This document shows, in pieces, positions 1-9,701 of a stretch of DNA of 64,000 nt (its first letter is position 1; each line of letters opens with the position of its first letter). The position numbers and the translations under genes were made by a program. The DNA comes from Aureimonas ureilytica DSM 18598 = NBRC 106430 (GTDB taxonomy: Bacteria; Pseudomonadota; Alphaproteobacteria; Rhizobiales; Rhizobiaceae): positions 152,919 through 216,918 of the forward strand of contig NZ_ARQE01000008.1 in assembly GCF_000382705.1 (NCBI RefSeq), read 5' to 3'. Under the pieces are notes generated by a model that saw only the letters and a list, made by a program, of their open reading frames with translations, did no database searches and had not been told where the DNA came from.

Positions 1-2
1 AT

Positions 3-1130
3 GCCCGTCTCGACGAACTCGTGGACGATGGGCTCGAAGAGCCGTCCGACCCACGCAAGACCGGCAGCGCGGCCTCGCTGCTGCGCTGGGAGGATCTTGG
101 GCGGATGGGACGGCGCGCCGTCGCGGCGGGTCCGACGGCCGCTGACATCGAGCGGGTCACGGGCGAGCCGGCGCAGGAGCCGTTGCGGGTCTATGTCGGG
201 CTGAACTCGGCTCCCAGCATCGAGGAGCGTATCGACTTGGCCTTCCGCGAGATGCTGCGCGTCGGCGCCTTCGAGCGCTCGGTGCTCGTGGTCGCGACCC
301 CGACGGGAACGGGCTGGCTCGACCCGGCCAGCCAGATGCCGCTCGAGTATCTCCATCGCGGCGACGTGGCGACGGTGGCGGTCCAGTACTCCTATCTCGC
401 AAGCTGGCTCGCGCTGATGGTCGAGCCGACCTACGGCGCCGATACGGCGGAGCGTCTGTTCGACCGGGTCTACGACCATTGGCGCAGCCTGCCGAAGAAT
501 GACCGCCCGCGCCTTTATCTTCACGGTCTCAGCCTCGGGGCCCTCAACTCCGATCTGTCGGTGGACCTCTACGACGTCATCGGCGATCCGTTCCACGGGG
601 CGCTCTGGAGCGGCCCGCCGTTTCCCAGCCGCACATGGCGACAAGCGGTCGGGGAACGCCTCCCCGGCACGCCTGCATGGGCGCCGCGTTTTCGCGACGG
701 GTCGGTGATCCGCTTCACGGGCGCGTCCAACAGCCTGGACGAGGCGAGCGCGCCGTGGGGGCCCCTGCGGATCGTGTTCCTGCAATATGCCAGCGACCCC
801 ATCACCTTCTTCGAAGTGGGTTCCGCCTGGCGCGCGCCGGACTGGTTCGCCGAGCCGCGCGCGTCCGATGTGTCCGCCGAGCTTCGCTGGTACCCGATCA
901 TCACCTTCTTCCAGCTCGGCCTCGACATGATCCTCGCGACCACGACGCCGATGGGACACGGCCATGTCTACGCGCCCGAGGACTATGTGGACGCCTGGAT
1001 CGCCGTAAGCGATCCGGCCGGCTGGTCGCCGGATCGCGCCGAGGCTTTGAAACGTGATCTGCGCAATCTCCCCGAAGCCTCCTCGGCCTCGCCCCCGCTT
1101 TCGATGGGGGCAGGCGCTGACGGGCCCTAG
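3..1130 (+). CDS. Alpha/beta-hydrolase membrane protein (Abhydrolase_9-like), 5' end cut by window edge
   Basis: The reading frame is open from the first full codon at position 3, so the start lies outside the window. The GTG at 21 is internal by this reading. Counting from that GTG, a GLSLG motif at residues 169-173 (G-x-S-x-G nucleophile elbow) sits inside a hydrolase-like domain of about 270 residues, which starts near VGLNSAPSIEER (residue 59). A GHGHVY stretch near the C-terminus could supply the catalytic histidine. The pattern resembles the Abhydrolase_9 family, whose members usually carry N-terminal membrane helices; that part would be upstream. The in vivo substrate is unknown. The C-terminus is intact, ending about 65 bp before the convergent chemoreceptor gene. 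Family assignment is from memory of conserved blocks. Confidence 0.7.
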   Translation, partial: ARLDELVDDGLEEPSDPRKTGSAASLLRWEDLGRMGRRAVAAGPTAADIERVTGEPAQEPLRVYVGLNSAPSIEERIDLAFREMLRVGAFERSVLVVATPTGTGWLDPASQMPLEYLHRGDVATVAVQYSYLASWLALMVEPTYGADTAERLFDRVYDHWRSLPKNDRPRLYLHGLSLGALNSDLSVDLYDVIGDPFHGALWSGPPFPSRTWRQAVGERLPGTPAWAPRFRDGSVIRFTGASNSLDEASAPWGPLRIVFLQYASDPITFFEVGSAWRAPDWFAEPRASDVSAELRWYPIITFFQLGLDMILATTTPMGHGHVYAPEDYVDAWIAVSDPAGWSPDRAEALKRDLRNLPEASSASPPLSMGAGADGP

Positions 1131-1195
1131 CTGCAGCCCGACCCCGACACCGCCCCGCCTCCCGCCTAGGGAGTCCGGTGAGCGATTCGTAATCC

Positions 1196-2845
1196 TCAGG
1201 AACGCCCTCCTCCGACTTCGCGAAAGTCGTATCTTTCCCTTTCGTCGAGGTAGGGATCGTCCTTGGGATTTCCTGCCGGCGTCTGCGCTGCCGGGGAGGG
1301 GCTAGGGCTGACCTGAGACGTCAGATGCCCATTCTCGCGATCGTCTTCTTCCCCACTCCCCTCCATCGTGAAGAAATTGGTGCGGCTCCTGAGTTCTCTC
1401 GCTTCTTGCGACAGACGCTCTGCCGTTTCCGACATATCGTTGGATGCAGCGGCGTTCGCTTGCGTGACCTGATCGAGCTGTATGATGGCTTGATTGATCT
1501 GCTCGATGCCAACGGATTGTTCCCGACATGCGGATGAGATCTCGTTGACCAGCTTGGCGGATCGTTCGATCGCAGGCACCAGCTCAGCCAGTTTCACACT
1601 CGACGCCGACGAAAGTTGCCGGGTTTGCGTGGAGATATGTGCGATTTCCACGGCAGCTTCCTGAGAGCGCTCGGCAAGCTTGCGGACCTCGGAGGCGACC
1701 ACGGCAAAACCCTTGCCATGCTGACCGGCGCGCGCAGCTTCGATCGCAGCGTTCAAGGCCAGGAGATCCGTTTGGCGAGCGATCTCCTGCACGATCTTGA
1801 CTCTATGGACGACGTTTTCCATCGCTAGGACCGATCGATCCGCTGCCGTTGCGACATCGCGGGCCAGATCGCTCGCAAGTTCCGTCGCCCTTTGGGCATG
1901 CGACGCGTTGTCGGCTGTCTGACGAATGTTCGCAGACATTTCTTCCATCGCAGAGGATGTCTGCTCGCTCGCTGCTGCCTGTTCGGTGGAGCCTGACGAC
2001 AATTGTTCGGCAGTCGTCGCGGAATCGTTCGATCCGGCTGCCACCTGGGCCGCGGACAGGCGCACGTCGGATACGATCCCGCGGAGATTTTCCACCATCG
2101 TTCCGCTCTCGCGGATCAGATCGCCGACCTCGTCGCTTCGCTTCACCGTCGGCACGCGTGAGAGATTTCCTGCCGCAACCGCCTTGATGGATGCGAGGGC
2201 CACCTGAATTCCGCCCGAAATATTACGGGAAATCGCCCAGGCGGTGAATCCGACGATCAACGTAATCAGCGCAAATATGCTGCCCACATACCAGACCTGC
2301 TGCTTGAAGGCGGCGGTCAAATCGTCCGTATAAACGCCTGTCAGTACGATCCAGCCCCAGCCTTTCGACTTGGCGGCGAAGGCAAGCTTCGGACTGGGTT
2401 CCGTCTGATTGAGCCGTGGGTACTGGTAGCTGACAAATCCGCCGCCGTTCTGGCCGGCCGCGAGCAGGCGTCTCGTGTTATCGACATCACCTGCATTCTT
2501 GGATTGCAATCCGTTTGTCTTCTCCATCTCAGGTTTGGGGTGGGCAACCCGCGTGCCATCGGCATCCAGAGCGACGAAATATTCCGATCCCGCGTAGCGC
2601 GCGCTGCGGATGACATTCTTGGAAGCTTCCTCGGCCGCCTCCATGCTCATGCGACCATCGACACCAGCCGCATGAAAAGCATCCACAGTACTGATAATCG
2701 TTTCAATCTGCGTTCTCAGCTGGGTCTCACGACCCTCCCAGAGGGAATCACGGATTGTTTTCAATCCAAATCCCATGACACTGCAGATGCCCAGAAGGGA
2801 TATGAGGGCTATCAGATTCAACTTCTGCGATATGGATATCTTCAT
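1196..2845 (-). CDS. Methyl-accepting chemotaxis protein with single Cache sensor
   Basis: A 549-residue transmembrane chemoreceptor. TM1 is at about residues 9-28, a periplasmic sCache-type sensor at about 30-180 (with [17 protein letters not shown] and a G-W-G-W block before TM2), TM2 at about 186-206, then HAMP and a long cytoplasmic coiled coil. The signalling hairpin tip reads [20 protein letters not shown]. The start is at MKISISQKL (2845), where GGAAGG lies upstream and the hydrophobic TM1 follows directly; the frame is open to 2917 but that extension looks non-coding. There is no C-terminal xWxxF CheR-docking pentapeptide, so adaptation would depend on other receptors. Base composition is visibly less GC-rich than neighbours and the upstream region is A+T-rich, which suggests later acquisition. 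The ligand is not predictable; sCache receptors often sense small organic acids. Confidence 0.92.
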   Translation of the reverse strand: MKISISQKLNLIALISLLGICSVMGFGLKTIRDSLWEGRETQLRTQIETIISTVDAFHAAGVDGRMSMEAAEEASKNVIRSARYAGSEYFVALDADGTRVAHPKPEMEKTNGLQSKNAGDVDNTRRLLAAGQNGGGFVSYQYPRLNQTEPSPKLAFAAKSKGWGWIVLTGVYTDDLTAAFKQQVWYVGSIFALITLIVGFTAWAISRNISGGIQVALASIKAVAAGNLSRVPTVKRSDEVGDLIRESGTMVENLRGIVSDVRLSAAQVAAGSNDSATTAEQLSSGSTEQAAASEQTSSAMEEMSANIRQTADNASHAQRATELASDLARDVATAADRSVLAMENVVHRVKIVQEIARQTDLLALNAAIEAARAGQHGKGFAVVASEVRKLAERSQEAAVEIAHISTQTRQLSSASSVKLAELVPAIERSAKLVNEISSACREQSVGIEQINQAIIQLDQVTQANAAASNDMSETAERLSQEARELRSRTNFFTMEGSGEEDDRENGHLTSQVSPSPSPAAQTPAGNPKDDPYLDERERYDFREVGGGRS

Positions 2846-2903
2846 CGAGTGGCGCGCCTTCCAGGCAGATGGAATTTTTAACCTGTCTCGAGGAATGGAA
2901 CAT

Positions 2904-2926
2904 GTAATGATTACCATAAATTTATG
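2904..2926. promoter_or_regulatory. Adjacent palindromes upstream of the Cache chemoreceptor gene
   Basis: Two symmetric elements abut. GTAAT-G-ATTAC spans 2904-2914 and the perfect 12-bp palindrome CATAAATTTATG spans 2915-2926. They lie about 60-80 bp upstream of the chemoreceptor start in A+T-rich DNA and could be an operator or promoter element. No specific regulator is recognised. Confidence 0.35.
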
Positions 2927-3303
2927 CGGCTACTCATTGTAATATATACTTACTACTTGATCCTTCCTTTGCGAGGATGGCCCGCCAGCCCGGATGTGTG
3001 AGCCGTCGGGGCAACGCGCGATCCAAAGCCGTCGAGAAGCTCCGGCATGGGCGACGGTATGTTGGCGGATGGTGGGACAGGGGCGTGCCGAAGGCCTGGC
3101 CTCCCATTTCCTCCCGATCCGATCGTCGCAGACTATTTTCCCGCAGTGCGCAAAGTCGGCTTGATCACGACTTCGAGAAGTGGCACTGGGCCGCCATCCG
3201 GAGCCGGATTTGCTTCAGTCCTCCGGACGAAATCGGACCCAGACACTCACATGCCAAGCGACAGTGACAGTCGATTGACGCAGCCGCGTCCGGTCTTGCC
3301 GCA

Positions 3304-3326
3304 CGGCGCCCTGCACTAGGGCGCCG
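3304..3326 (+). promoter_or_regulatory. Strong hairpin in mgtE leader
   Basis: CGGCGCCCT and AGGGCGCCG form a perfect 9-bp stem with loop GCACT, ending 38 nt before the mgtE start codon. No U-run follows, so it is not a classical terminator. It could be a leader structure or part of a transcription-termination control. No known magnesium riboswitch consensus was recognised. Confidence 0.35.
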
Positions 3327-3364
3327 CCTTGCGTCGGGCCCGCGCGGCGTCCCGGAGCGAGCCC

Positions 3365-4735
3365 ATGCATGACATTTCCGAACATGATTTCCTGAACAAG
3401 CTGGCCAGGGACGCCGAGGCGTTCCGGGGCCGGCATGTCGCCGACATCGTCGCCAAGCTGAACGAGCTCTCCAGCGAGGCCGCCGCCTTCCTGGCCGCGC
3501 GGCTTCCGCTCGAGATCGCCGCCGAGGTCTTCGACCATCCCTCGCTGGACGAGCCGCAGGACATTCTCTTCGCGCTCGACGCCTCCAAGGCCGCGTCGAT
3601 CCTCGACGCCATGGCGGCGGACCGTCTGGCCGATCTCTTCCGCGACATGGAGGAGCCCCCGCGCGAACAGCTCCTGTCGCTCCTGACGAACGAGACGCGC
3701 CGGATCGTCGCCTCGCTCCTGACCCATCCCGAGGGCAGCGCCGGCAGTCTGATGACCACGGAATTCGTGTCCGTGCCCTCGACCTGGACGATCGGCGAAA
3801 CGCTGAAGCACCTTCGCGAGGTCGAAAGCGCGCGCGAGACGATCTACGCGATCTATGTGGTGAACCCGACGAGCCGCCGGCTGGAGCGGGCGGTTTCGCT
3901 GCGCCGGCTGATCTCGGGCGATCTTCATGCCCCCGTCGGCTCCGTCGCGCGCTACGACACGCCCGTCTCGGTGCTGCCGCAAACCGACCGCGAGGAGCTC
4001 GCGCGCCTCATTTCCGAGCACGATCTCCTCGCCATCCCCGTGGTGGACGAGAAGGGGCATGTCCTCGGCATCGTGACGGTGGACGACGTGATCGACGCCA
4101 TGGTCGAGGCCTCGACCGAGGACGCGCACAAGTTCGGCGGCGTGGAAGCACTCGACCAGCCCTATACGCAGATCGGCTTCCTGGAGATGCTGCGCAAGCG
4201 CGCCGGCTGGCTCGCCGTCCTGTTCCTGTCGGAAATGCTGACGGCGAGCGCCATGCAGCATTTCGAGGACGAGCTGGAGCGCGCCGTGGTGCTGACGCTC
4301 TTCATTCCGCTGATCATGAGCTCGGGCGGCAATTCGGGCAGCCAGGCGACTTCGCTCATCATCCGCGCCCTGGCGCTCGGCGAATTGCGGCTGAAGGACT
4401 GGTGGCGCGTCGCCTTGCGCGAATTGCCGACAGGGGCCGCGCTCGGCTCCTTCCTCGGCCTCATCGGCATCGCCCGCATCGCCGTCTGGCAGAAGGCCGG
4501 CATCTACGATTACGGCCCCTACTGGGTCCTGATCGCGCTGACGGTCGGCCTCGCGCTGGTGGCCATCGTCACCTTCGGCTCGCTCGCCGGCTCCATGCTG
4601 CCCTTCATCCTGAAGCGCCTCGGCTTCGATCCCGCCAGCGCCTCGGCGCCCTTCGTCGCGACGCTCGTCGACGTGTCGGGCCTCGTGATCTACTTCAGCG
4701 TCGCGCTTCTGGTTCTACACGGAACGCTTCTCTAG
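3365..4735 (+). CDS. mgtE: Magnesium transporter MgtE
   Basis: A 456-residue MgtE-family Mg2+ channel. The N-terminal helical MgtE-N domain occupies about residues 15-120, followed by two CBS domains (about 130-250), which in the family sense cytoplasmic Mg2+ and close the pore. The C-terminal membrane domain has about five helices from residue 270. The pore-region signature SSGGNSGSQ is present (residues about 319-327), and an acidic block (VDVSGLVIYF) lies in the last helix. The start is ATG at 3365, preceded by GGAGCGAG; an in-frame ATG-less extension to 3329 lacks a site. The gene is monocistronic, bounded by an upstream hairpin leader and the terminator at 4768-4793. Length and motifs are normal for the family. 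Confidence 0.95.
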   Translation: MHDISEHDFLNKLARDAEAFRGRHVADIVAKLNELSSEAAAFLAARLPLEIAAEVFDHPSLDEPQDILFALDASKAASILDAMAADRLADLFRDMEEPPREQLLSLLTNETRRIVASLLTHPEGSAGSLMTTEFVSVPSTWTIGETLKHLREVESARETIYAIYVVNPTSRRLERAVSLRRLISGDLHAPVGSVARYDTPVSVLPQTDREELARLISEHDLLAIPVVDEKGHVLGIVTVDDVIDAMVEASTEDAHKFGGVEALDQPYTQIGFLEMLRKRAGWLAVLFLSEMLTASAMQHFEDELERAVVLTLFIPLIMSSGGNSGSQATSLIIRALALGELRLKDWWRVALRELPTGAALGSFLGLIGIARIAVWQKAGIYDYGPYWVLIALTVGLALVAIVTFGSLAGSMLPFILKRLGFDPASASAPFVATLVDVSGLVIYFSVALLVLHGTLL

Positions 4736-4767
4736 CCGCCTTCGCCGCATTGAGAGTCGAAACGAGA

Positions 4768-4793
4768 AACGGGCGTCCTTTCGGGCGCCCGTT
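4768..4793. terminator. Bidirectional terminator between mgtE and the second chemoreceptor
   Basis: An 11-bp stem (AACGGGC/GCCCGTT plus inner pairs, including one G-T) closes a TTTC loop. It is followed by GTTCATT on the plus strand and a T-rich TTTCTCGTTTC on the minus strand. It sits in the gap between two convergent genes. Confidence 0.8.
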
Positions 4794-4819
4794 GTTCATT
4801 GGGGAAAGGGAAGCGGCGC

Positions 4820-6412
4820 TCAGGCCGCCATCCGCTCGATCCGCCGCTCGGGGCGGGCCGGTGCCTCGTCCCCGGTCCCGGAACGCCCTGCGGCCTGACC
4901 TTCCGAGCGATGCGCGGCCGGCTCGCCGAGCTGGAAGAACTCCATGCGCTCGTTCAGGCGCAGCGCCTCGCTCGACAATTGGCCGGCGGTCGCCGCCATC
5001 TGCGTCGCCGCGCCGGCATTGGCCTGCGTCACCTGATCGAGCTGCACGATCGCCTGGCTGATCTGCGAGGCGCCGACCGACTGCTCGCGGCAGGCCGCCG
5101 AGATTTCCGACACCAGTTCGGCCGTGCGGCGGATATCGGGCACGAGGCGCTGCAGCCGCGCGCCCGCGTCTTCGGCGACCGCCAGCGTGCGCGTCGAGAG
5201 ATCGCCGATGTCGCGCGAGGCGCTCTGCGCCCGCTCGGCGAGCTTGCGAACCTCGGAGGCAACCACCGCGAAGCCCTTGCCGTGCTGCCCGGCGCGAGCT
5301 GCCTCGATCGCGGCGTTCAGCGCCAGAAGATCGGTCTGGCGGGCGATCTCCTGCACCACCGCGATCTTCTCGGCGATGGTGCGCATGGCCTGCGTCGACT
5401 GCTGCACGGCCTCGCCCGTTTCGGCCGCCTGACGGGACGCGTCCACCGACATCCGCTCGGTGATCGCGGCGTTCTCGGCGGTCTGTCGGACGTTGGCCGA
5501 CATTTCCTCCACCGCCGCCGAAGCCTGTTCGGAGGCCGCCGCCTGCTCGGTCGCGCCCGAGGACAGTTGATCGGCCGTCGCGGAGGACTGGGTCGACCCC
5601 GACGCGACGCTGGCCGACGAGGCGAGGACACCGCCGACGATCTCGCGAAGGCGCCGGCTCATCTCCGCCATGCTGCGCTGCAGATCGGCCAGTTCGTCGC
5701 TGCCGCGAACGTCCACCGAGGTCGAAAGGTCGCCCTCGCCGATCGCCCTGGCCATGGCGATGGACTGCTGGAGCGGGCGGCGGATGCCGCGATGGAGCGC
5801 CCAGCCGGCCACGAGGATCAGCGCGACGCCCGGCAGGCTCCACAGCCCCGCGCGCAGGGCGCCGGCCTGGATCACCGCATTGACGTCGTCGACATAGATG
5901 CCCGTCGAGACCGACCAGCCCCAGGGCTCGAAGGCGCGCGAATAGCCGCGCTTGGCAAACAGGCCGTCCTGACCGGTGCGGGTCGTGTCGTAATCGGTCC
6001 AGCCGCCGCCGGCGCGGGCATGGGCGATCATGGTCTGGATATAGAGATTGCCGCGCGCGTCCTTGCGGTCCCAGGCGCTGGAGCCTTCCTCGGACGGGTC
6101 CTGCGACAGGACGCGACGACCCTCGTAATCGTGGAAGAACAGGTAATCGTTGTTGTTGAAGCGCACGGGGCGCAGCACGGCCTTGGCCATCGCCTCGGCG
6201 GTGGCGTGGTCGAATTCGCCGGCCTGCGAGCGCTTCTCCAGGCTGTCGAGGATCGACCAGGCGGAATCCACCTGCGCCTTCAGATAGAGATTGCGATCGC
6301 TCCAGACCTGATCGCTCAGGAATTTCAGCTGCACCGCCACAACGGCGGCCATGGCGACGACGCAGAGCATCGTCAGGCCGATCAGTTTCCGCGACACCGT
6401 CATCCGCATCAT
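4820..6412 (-). CDS. Methyl-accepting chemotaxis protein with single Cache sensor
   Basis: About 530 residues, with the same architecture as the receptor at 1196-2845. TM1 follows the start directly, then a sCache sensor ([20 protein letters not shown] block and [11 protein letters not shown] before TM2), HAMP, and a methyl-accepting domain with tip [20 protein letters not shown]. The two tips are identical over that stretch, while the sensor domains are clearly diverged, so they probably listen to different ligands and share one signalling array. The start is chosen at the ATG at 6412, with GGAG 10 nt upstream. The ATG at 6421 has its GGAG only 2 nt away, and the longer frame to 6568 looks non-coding. 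No CheR-docking pentapeptide is present. GC content here is typical of the window, unlike the other receptor. Confidence 0.92.
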   Translation of the reverse strand: MMRMTVSRKLIGLTMLCVVAMAAVVAVQLKFLSDQVWSDRNLYLKAQVDSAWSILDSLEKRSQAGEFDHATAEAMAKAVLRPVRFNNNDYLFFHDYEGRRVLSQDPSEEGSSAWDRKDARGNLYIQTMIAHARAGGGWTDYDTTRTGQDGLFAKRGYSRAFEPWGWSVSTGIYVDDVNAVIQAGALRAGLWSLPGVALILVAGWALHRGIRRPLQQSIAMARAIGEGDLSTSVDVRGSDELADLQRSMAEMSRRLREIVGGVLASSASVASGSTQSSATADQLSSGATEQAAASEQASAAVEEMSANVRQTAENAAITERMSVDASRQAAETGEAVQQSTQAMRTIAEKIAVVQEIARQTDLLALNAAIEAARAGQHGKGFAVVASEVRKLAERAQSASRDIGDLSTRTLAVAEDAGARLQRLVPDIRRTAELVSEISAACREQSVGASQISQAIVQLDQVTQANAGAATQMAATAGQLSSEALRLNERMEFFQLGEPAAHRSEGQAAGRSGTGDEAPARPERRIERMAA

Positions 6413-6624
6413 CGCTCGCATGCTCCATCCGCCGCTCCGCCGGGCGTCGCTCGAGAGAAACCACAGGAAAACTAATGGTCCCTTCCTTTCGCCGGAACCG
6501 TCGAACCCGCGCTCGCGCTTTCGATCGGTCTGGTTAAGGGCGCCTTTGCGCGTCCCCAGTCCGCGCATAAAGGGTTCCGTAAGGGAAATTATCGAGAGTG
6601 TCGGTCTGTTGACGGGAGCGGCCC

Positions 6625-7482
6625 ATGACGAGCGTAGACATCGATCTGATCGGCGTTCCCGTCTTCGTCGTCGATGTCGAGCCGGACGGCGTCTTTCGGC
6701 TCGTGGCCATCAACGCCGCCGATGCGAGGGTCGTCGGTGTGGACGCCCTTGCGGTCGCCGGCCGGCGCATCGAGGACTGCGTGCCACCCGATCTGGCCGC
6801 GCCCATCATCGCGCGCTTCTCGACATGCGTCGCCAGCGCCGATCTCATGGAATATGACGAGCAGGTGGGTTCGGATGTTTCCCCGAAATGGCTGCGGACG
6901 ACGCTGACGCCGGTGGTCGAGCCGACGTCCCGGCGGGTCGTGCGGATCGTCGGCGTTTGCGTCGAGATCACCGAGCGCAAGGCGATCGAGACCGAGCTCG
7001 CCCGGGCGGTCGTCCTCGACCCTCTCACCGGCGTGATGAACCGCAGAGGTCTGGAACGCGAGGTCGAGGCGGCGATCGATCATGGACGCGAGGCCGACGA
7101 GGCCTTCGGCCTCGCCCTGATCGACATCGACCAGTTCAAGTCGATCAACGACACCTATGGGCACCGGGTGGGCGACGCCGTCCTTTGCCACGTCGCGAAC
7201 ACGCTGCAGGCGGCCCTCTCGGACGGCGAGGTCGTGGCGCGCATCGGCGGCGACGAGTTCGTGGCGTTGCTGCGCTTGTCGTCGCCAAACGACCTTCACG
7301 AGCGACGGGCCAGCCTGCAACGGCTGATGGATCGCGACGCTCTCCTGGTCGGCCGGGCCGTCCACGTCAGAGCCAGCCTTGGATGTGCGATCTGGCACGA
7401 TCCCTGGACCTTGGACGATCTCCTCTCGGCGGCCGACGCCGACATGTATCGCAACAAGATCGGGCGCCGGGAGGCGGCCTGA
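6625..7482 (+). CDS. PAS-GGDEF diguanylate cyclase
   Basis: A 285-residue soluble protein that should condense two GTP into c-di-GMP. The N-terminal PAS-like domain covers about residues 5-118 and ends in the usual [10 protein letters not shown] linker. The GGDEF domain runs from about 128 to 282, with [25 protein letters not shown] and an intact GGDEF at 208-212. The RxxD inhibitory site expected nine residues before GGDEF reads SDGE instead, so product inhibition through that site should be absent. The start is ATG 6625 with GGGAG upstream. There are no membrane helices or signal peptide. It is the left of two c-di-GMP genes in the window (the other is at the right edge). The signal sensed by the PAS domain is unknown. 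Confidence 0.92.
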   Translation: MTSVDIDLIGVPVFVVDVEPDGVFRLVAINAADARVVGVDALAVAGRRIEDCVPPDLAAPIIARFSTCVASADLMEYDEQVGSDVSPKWLRTTLTPVVEPTSRRVVRIVGVCVEITERKAIETELARAVVLDPLTGVMNRRGLEREVEAAIDHGREADEAFGLALIDIDQFKSINDTYGHRVGDAVLCHVANTLQAALSDGEVVARIGGDEFVALLRLSSPNDLHERRASLQRLMDRDALLVGRAVHVRASLGCAIWHDPWTLDDLLSAADADMYRNKIGRREAA

Positions 7483-7772
7483 ACGCTCGGTCGGCGTAGG
7501 ACGGGCAGGACCAGGATCAGCGGATCTCTCGCTCGTGAAACAAGGCGGCCCCGCAAGCGTGCGCAGGTCGAATGTCCGTATCGCGACTATCCCGGCGCCT
7601 TTCCATGTCTTCAGGGGCGCGACCTTCACGCCCGAAGCCCATGACGTCGTCCGATGCATCGCCGCCTTCGCCGACCGGGCCTCGCAGCGGCGGCCGGCGA
7701 TCGCCGGGCGAGGCGCCCGAGGCAAGAACCGCCGGGGCGTTTCCTTCCTTCTGGACTCGAATGAACGAAGAA
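7483..7772. other. Intergenic region, no feature recognised
   Basis: Between the diguanylate cyclase and the terminator of the MFS gene. Short frames here overlap each other on both strands without ribosome-binding sites, and no repeat or promoter motif stands out. Confidence 0.5.
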
Positions 7773-7799
7773 AGCCGCGCCCCGAAAAAGGGCGCGGCT
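7773..7799 (-). terminator. Terminator of the AAHS transporter gene
   Basis: A perfect 10-bp stem AGCCGCGCCC/GGGCGCGGCT with a 7-nt loop lies just past the stop codon of the minus-strand transporter. It is followed on the minus strand by TTTCTTCGTTCATT. Confidence 0.75.
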
Positions 7800-7810
7800 C
7801 GCAAGCGCCT

Positions 7811-9019
7811 TCAGGCGGCGAGGGGCGCGGCGACGCGGTTTCGGCCGAGGATGAGGGCGACCGTCGTCGCGCCGCAAAGGGCCGCGATCGGCAGCAGCGC
7901 GTAGAGGAGCTGCTGCGGGCCCATGCCGCTCGCCAGAAGCCAGCCGGCGAAGAGCGGGCCGGCGATCGACCCGAAGCGCCCGACCGAGACGGCCAGGCCG
8001 ACGCCGACGCCGCGCACCTCGAGCGGGTAGCATTGCGGCGCGATGCCGTAGAGCAGCGCCTGCACGCCGATCAGCGTCGCGCCGACAAAGGCCCCGGTGA
8101 CGAGCGCCGCCGCGACATTGCCCGCCGGCACCATGGCGAGAAGCGCGATCGCCAGCATCAGCCCGCCGAAGCACAGGGCGGCCGACAGGGCGGGCCGTCG
8201 GCTGTCGAGGAACCGGCCGCCGAGGATCGCGCCCGCGGACCCCCCGATATTGAAGACGATCTGGACCAGGGACGCCGTGTCCCGGGCAAAGCCGAGCGAA
8301 ACGAGGATCTGCGGCAGCCAGTTGAGGAGGAGATAGACGACGACGAGGCCGAAGAAGAAGGCGGTCCAGAGGAGCAGCGTCTGCGCCATCGCGCCGCCGC
8401 CCAGAAGCACGTCGCGGCGGCGGGCCGAGCCCTTGGCAGCCCGCGTCACGCGGAACGGCGCCATCCATTTCAGGAGCGGCAGGATCAGGAGAAGCGGCAG
8501 GATGCCGCCGACCACGAAGATCGACCGCCAGTCGTCATGCAGGCCCATCATCGCGACGAGGCTCGCCAAAGCGCCGCCGAGCGGCACGCCGGCATACATG
8601 AAGGCGACGGCCCGGCCGCGCCGCTCGGGCGAGACGGACTCGGCCGCGATGGCGATGAGATTGGGCAGCGCCGCGCCGAGACCGATGCCCGTCAGGAAGC
8701 GCATGAGAACGAGATGCTCGAACGTGCCGGCAAAGGCCGTACCGATCGAGAACAGGCCGAACACGGCGAGCGACAGGGCAAGGCCGGTGCGCCGCCCCCA
8801 GCGATCGGCGATCACGCCGCCGCCGAGCGCGCCGAAGACGAGGCCGAAGGTCGCGGCCGAAAAGAACAGCCCCATCTGATCGGGCACCAGCCCGAAGGCG
8901 GGCACGAGCTTGGGCGCGGCGACGCCGGCGGCCTGAAGGTCGAAGCCTTCGATGATCGCGGCGAGGAACACGAGCGCGAGCGCGCGTGTCCCCCCATGGG
9001 CATGGGTGGCTGTGGTCAT
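7811..9019 (-). CDS. MFS transporter, aromatic acid:H+ symporter (AAHS) type
   Basis: A 402-residue inner-membrane protein with about 12 predicted helices. The first helix carries the GFDLQAAGVAAP motif, matching the D-x-x-D/Q-L family signature of AAHS symporters (PcaK, MhpT, HcnK types). The loop 2-3 motif G-x-x-A-D-R-x-G-R-R reads GGGVIADRWGRRTG. The start is ATG 9019, preceded by GGAGGAGA; upstream in-frame sequence to 9109 is not needed. It is next to a MarR regulator and divergent from a hydroxycinnamate-degradation operon, so the likely cargo is ferulate, p-coumarate or a similar aromatic acid, taken up with protons. The substrate is inferred from context only. Confidence 0.88.
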   Translation of the reverse strand: MTTATHAHGGTRALALVFLAAIIEGFDLQAAGVAAPKLVPAFGLVPDQMGLFFSAATFGLVFGALGGGVIADRWGRRTGLALSLAVFGLFSIGTAFAGTFEHLVLMRFLTGIGLGAALPNLIAIAAESVSPERRGRAVAFMYAGVPLGGALASLVAMMGLHDDWRSIFVVGGILPLLLILPLLKWMAPFRVTRAAKGSARRRDVLLGGGAMAQTLLLWTAFFFGLVVVYLLLNWLPQILVSLGFARDTASLVQIVFNIGGSAGAILGGRFLDSRRPALSAALCFGGLMLAIALLAMVPAGNVAAALVTGAFVGATLIGVQALLYGIAPQCYPLEVRGVGVGLAVSVGRFGSIAGPLFAGWLLASGMGPQQLLYALLPIAALCGATTVALILGRNRVAAPLAA

Positions 9020-9189
9020 GATCGTCTCCTCCCAGAGGCCGCTGATGCGGCTGTCATGCGTTCGCCCGGCCCGCCGCCGGCATCGCTTTCCCGCGAATGC
9101 CGCCTCCATCGGCGGGCTGGAGCCTCGTGAACCGTGTCCTCGGACGGCTCGGTCGCGGCGGCCTCGTCAGGCCGCGCGCGCGCCCTGCG

Positions 9190-9642
9190 TCAGACGTCCT
9201 TCCAGATGCGCGACAGAAGCCCGCGAAGCGTCTCGCGCTCATCCGATGTCAGCGTGCCGAAGGTGCGGTCCTCCTGCGCCAGCGCCCGCTCGCGCCAGTC
9301 CGCCACGGCCCGCGCGCCGAGTTGGCTGAGATGCAGGCGCTGGATGCGCTGATCCTCGGCATCGAGACGCCGCTCGATCAGCCCGCGCCCGTCGAACTCC
9401 GCCAGCATGGGCGCGAGATTGGCCCGCTGGAGCCGCGCCTGCCGGCCGATCTCGGCCGCCGTGATGCCCGGCGTCTCGTCGATGAGGCACAGGACCGTGA
9501 AGGCGACCGGCTTGATCTCGTCGCCGAGCGCCTCCGCGAAGCCCGCCAGATCAAGGATCGAAGCGCGGCGTAGGTGATAGCCGAGGAGATCGTCCAGCTC
9601 GGGGCGCGTCGTCAGCTCGATCCGGCCTCTCCTCGATGTCAT
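9190..9642 (-). CDS. MarR-family regulator of the hydroxycinnamate cluster
   Basis: A 150-residue winged-helix MarR protein. The DNA-binding part is at about residues 45-110 (ITAAEIGRQARLQRANLAPML recognition region, then the wing with a D-x-R motif in DAEDQRIQRLHLS). It is transcribed divergently from the aldehyde dehydrogenase operon, with 135 bp between the starts, and upstream of the transporter on the same strand. MarR proteins in ferulate/p-coumarate clusters (FerR, HcaR, CouR types) repress until the hydroxycinnamoyl-CoA thioester binds. By analogy this one should sense the CoA ligase product; that is inference. Inverted repeats in the divergent promoter region are candidate operators. 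Confidence 0.88.
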   Translation of the reverse strand: MTSRRGRIELTTRPELDDLLGYHLRRASILDLAGFAEALGDEIKPVAFTVLCLIDETPGITAAEIGRQARLQRANLAPMLAEFDGRGLIERRLDAEDQRIQRLHLSQLGARAVADWRERALAQEDRTFGTLTSDERETLRGLLSRIWKDV

Positions 9643-9701
9643 TCCCGCTCGCGCTCCGCCGTCGAAATCGACCTCTTGTCAGAGGAATACCGTTATGGAA
9701 T

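Larger units (their letters stand above)
2846..3364. other. A+T-rich to mixed intergenic region between divergent chemoreceptor and mgtE
   Basis: No convincing gene is seen here. Short plus-strand frames at 2977-3319 have atypical composition and no good ribosome-binding site. The part next to the chemoreceptor (about 2870-2970) is clearly A+T-rich with palindromes and should hold its promoter. The part next to mgtE ends in a strong hairpin, listed separately. Two CCTCCC stretches near 3100-3120 were examined as anti-SD elements, but they lack hairpins and a terminator. Confidence 0.6.

Noticed and set aside
3090-3125. Two CCTCCC stretches that might be a second anti-SD small RNA
   Set aside because: No hairpin presents them in a loop and no terminator follows.
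2977-3319. Two short plus-strand frames of 90-96 codons upstream of mgtE
   Set aside because: They overlap each other in different frames, have Arg/Ser/Pro-rich composition typical of GC-rich shadows, and lack ribosome-binding sites.
3215-4261. 348-codon minus-strand frame antisense to mgtE
   Set aside because: Shadow of mgtE; the product is Arg/Gly/His-rich without any domain.
4695-6475. Long frames on both strands over the second chemoreceptor (558 and 589 codons)
   Set aside because: Both are out-of-frame readings of the chemoreceptor gene, which has full-length homologous domains in its own frame.
7379-9130. 583-codon plus-strand frame antisense to the MFS transporter
   Set aside because: Extremely charged composition (Arg, Glu, Gly, Ala) expected of a frame opposite hydrophobic codons; no domain.
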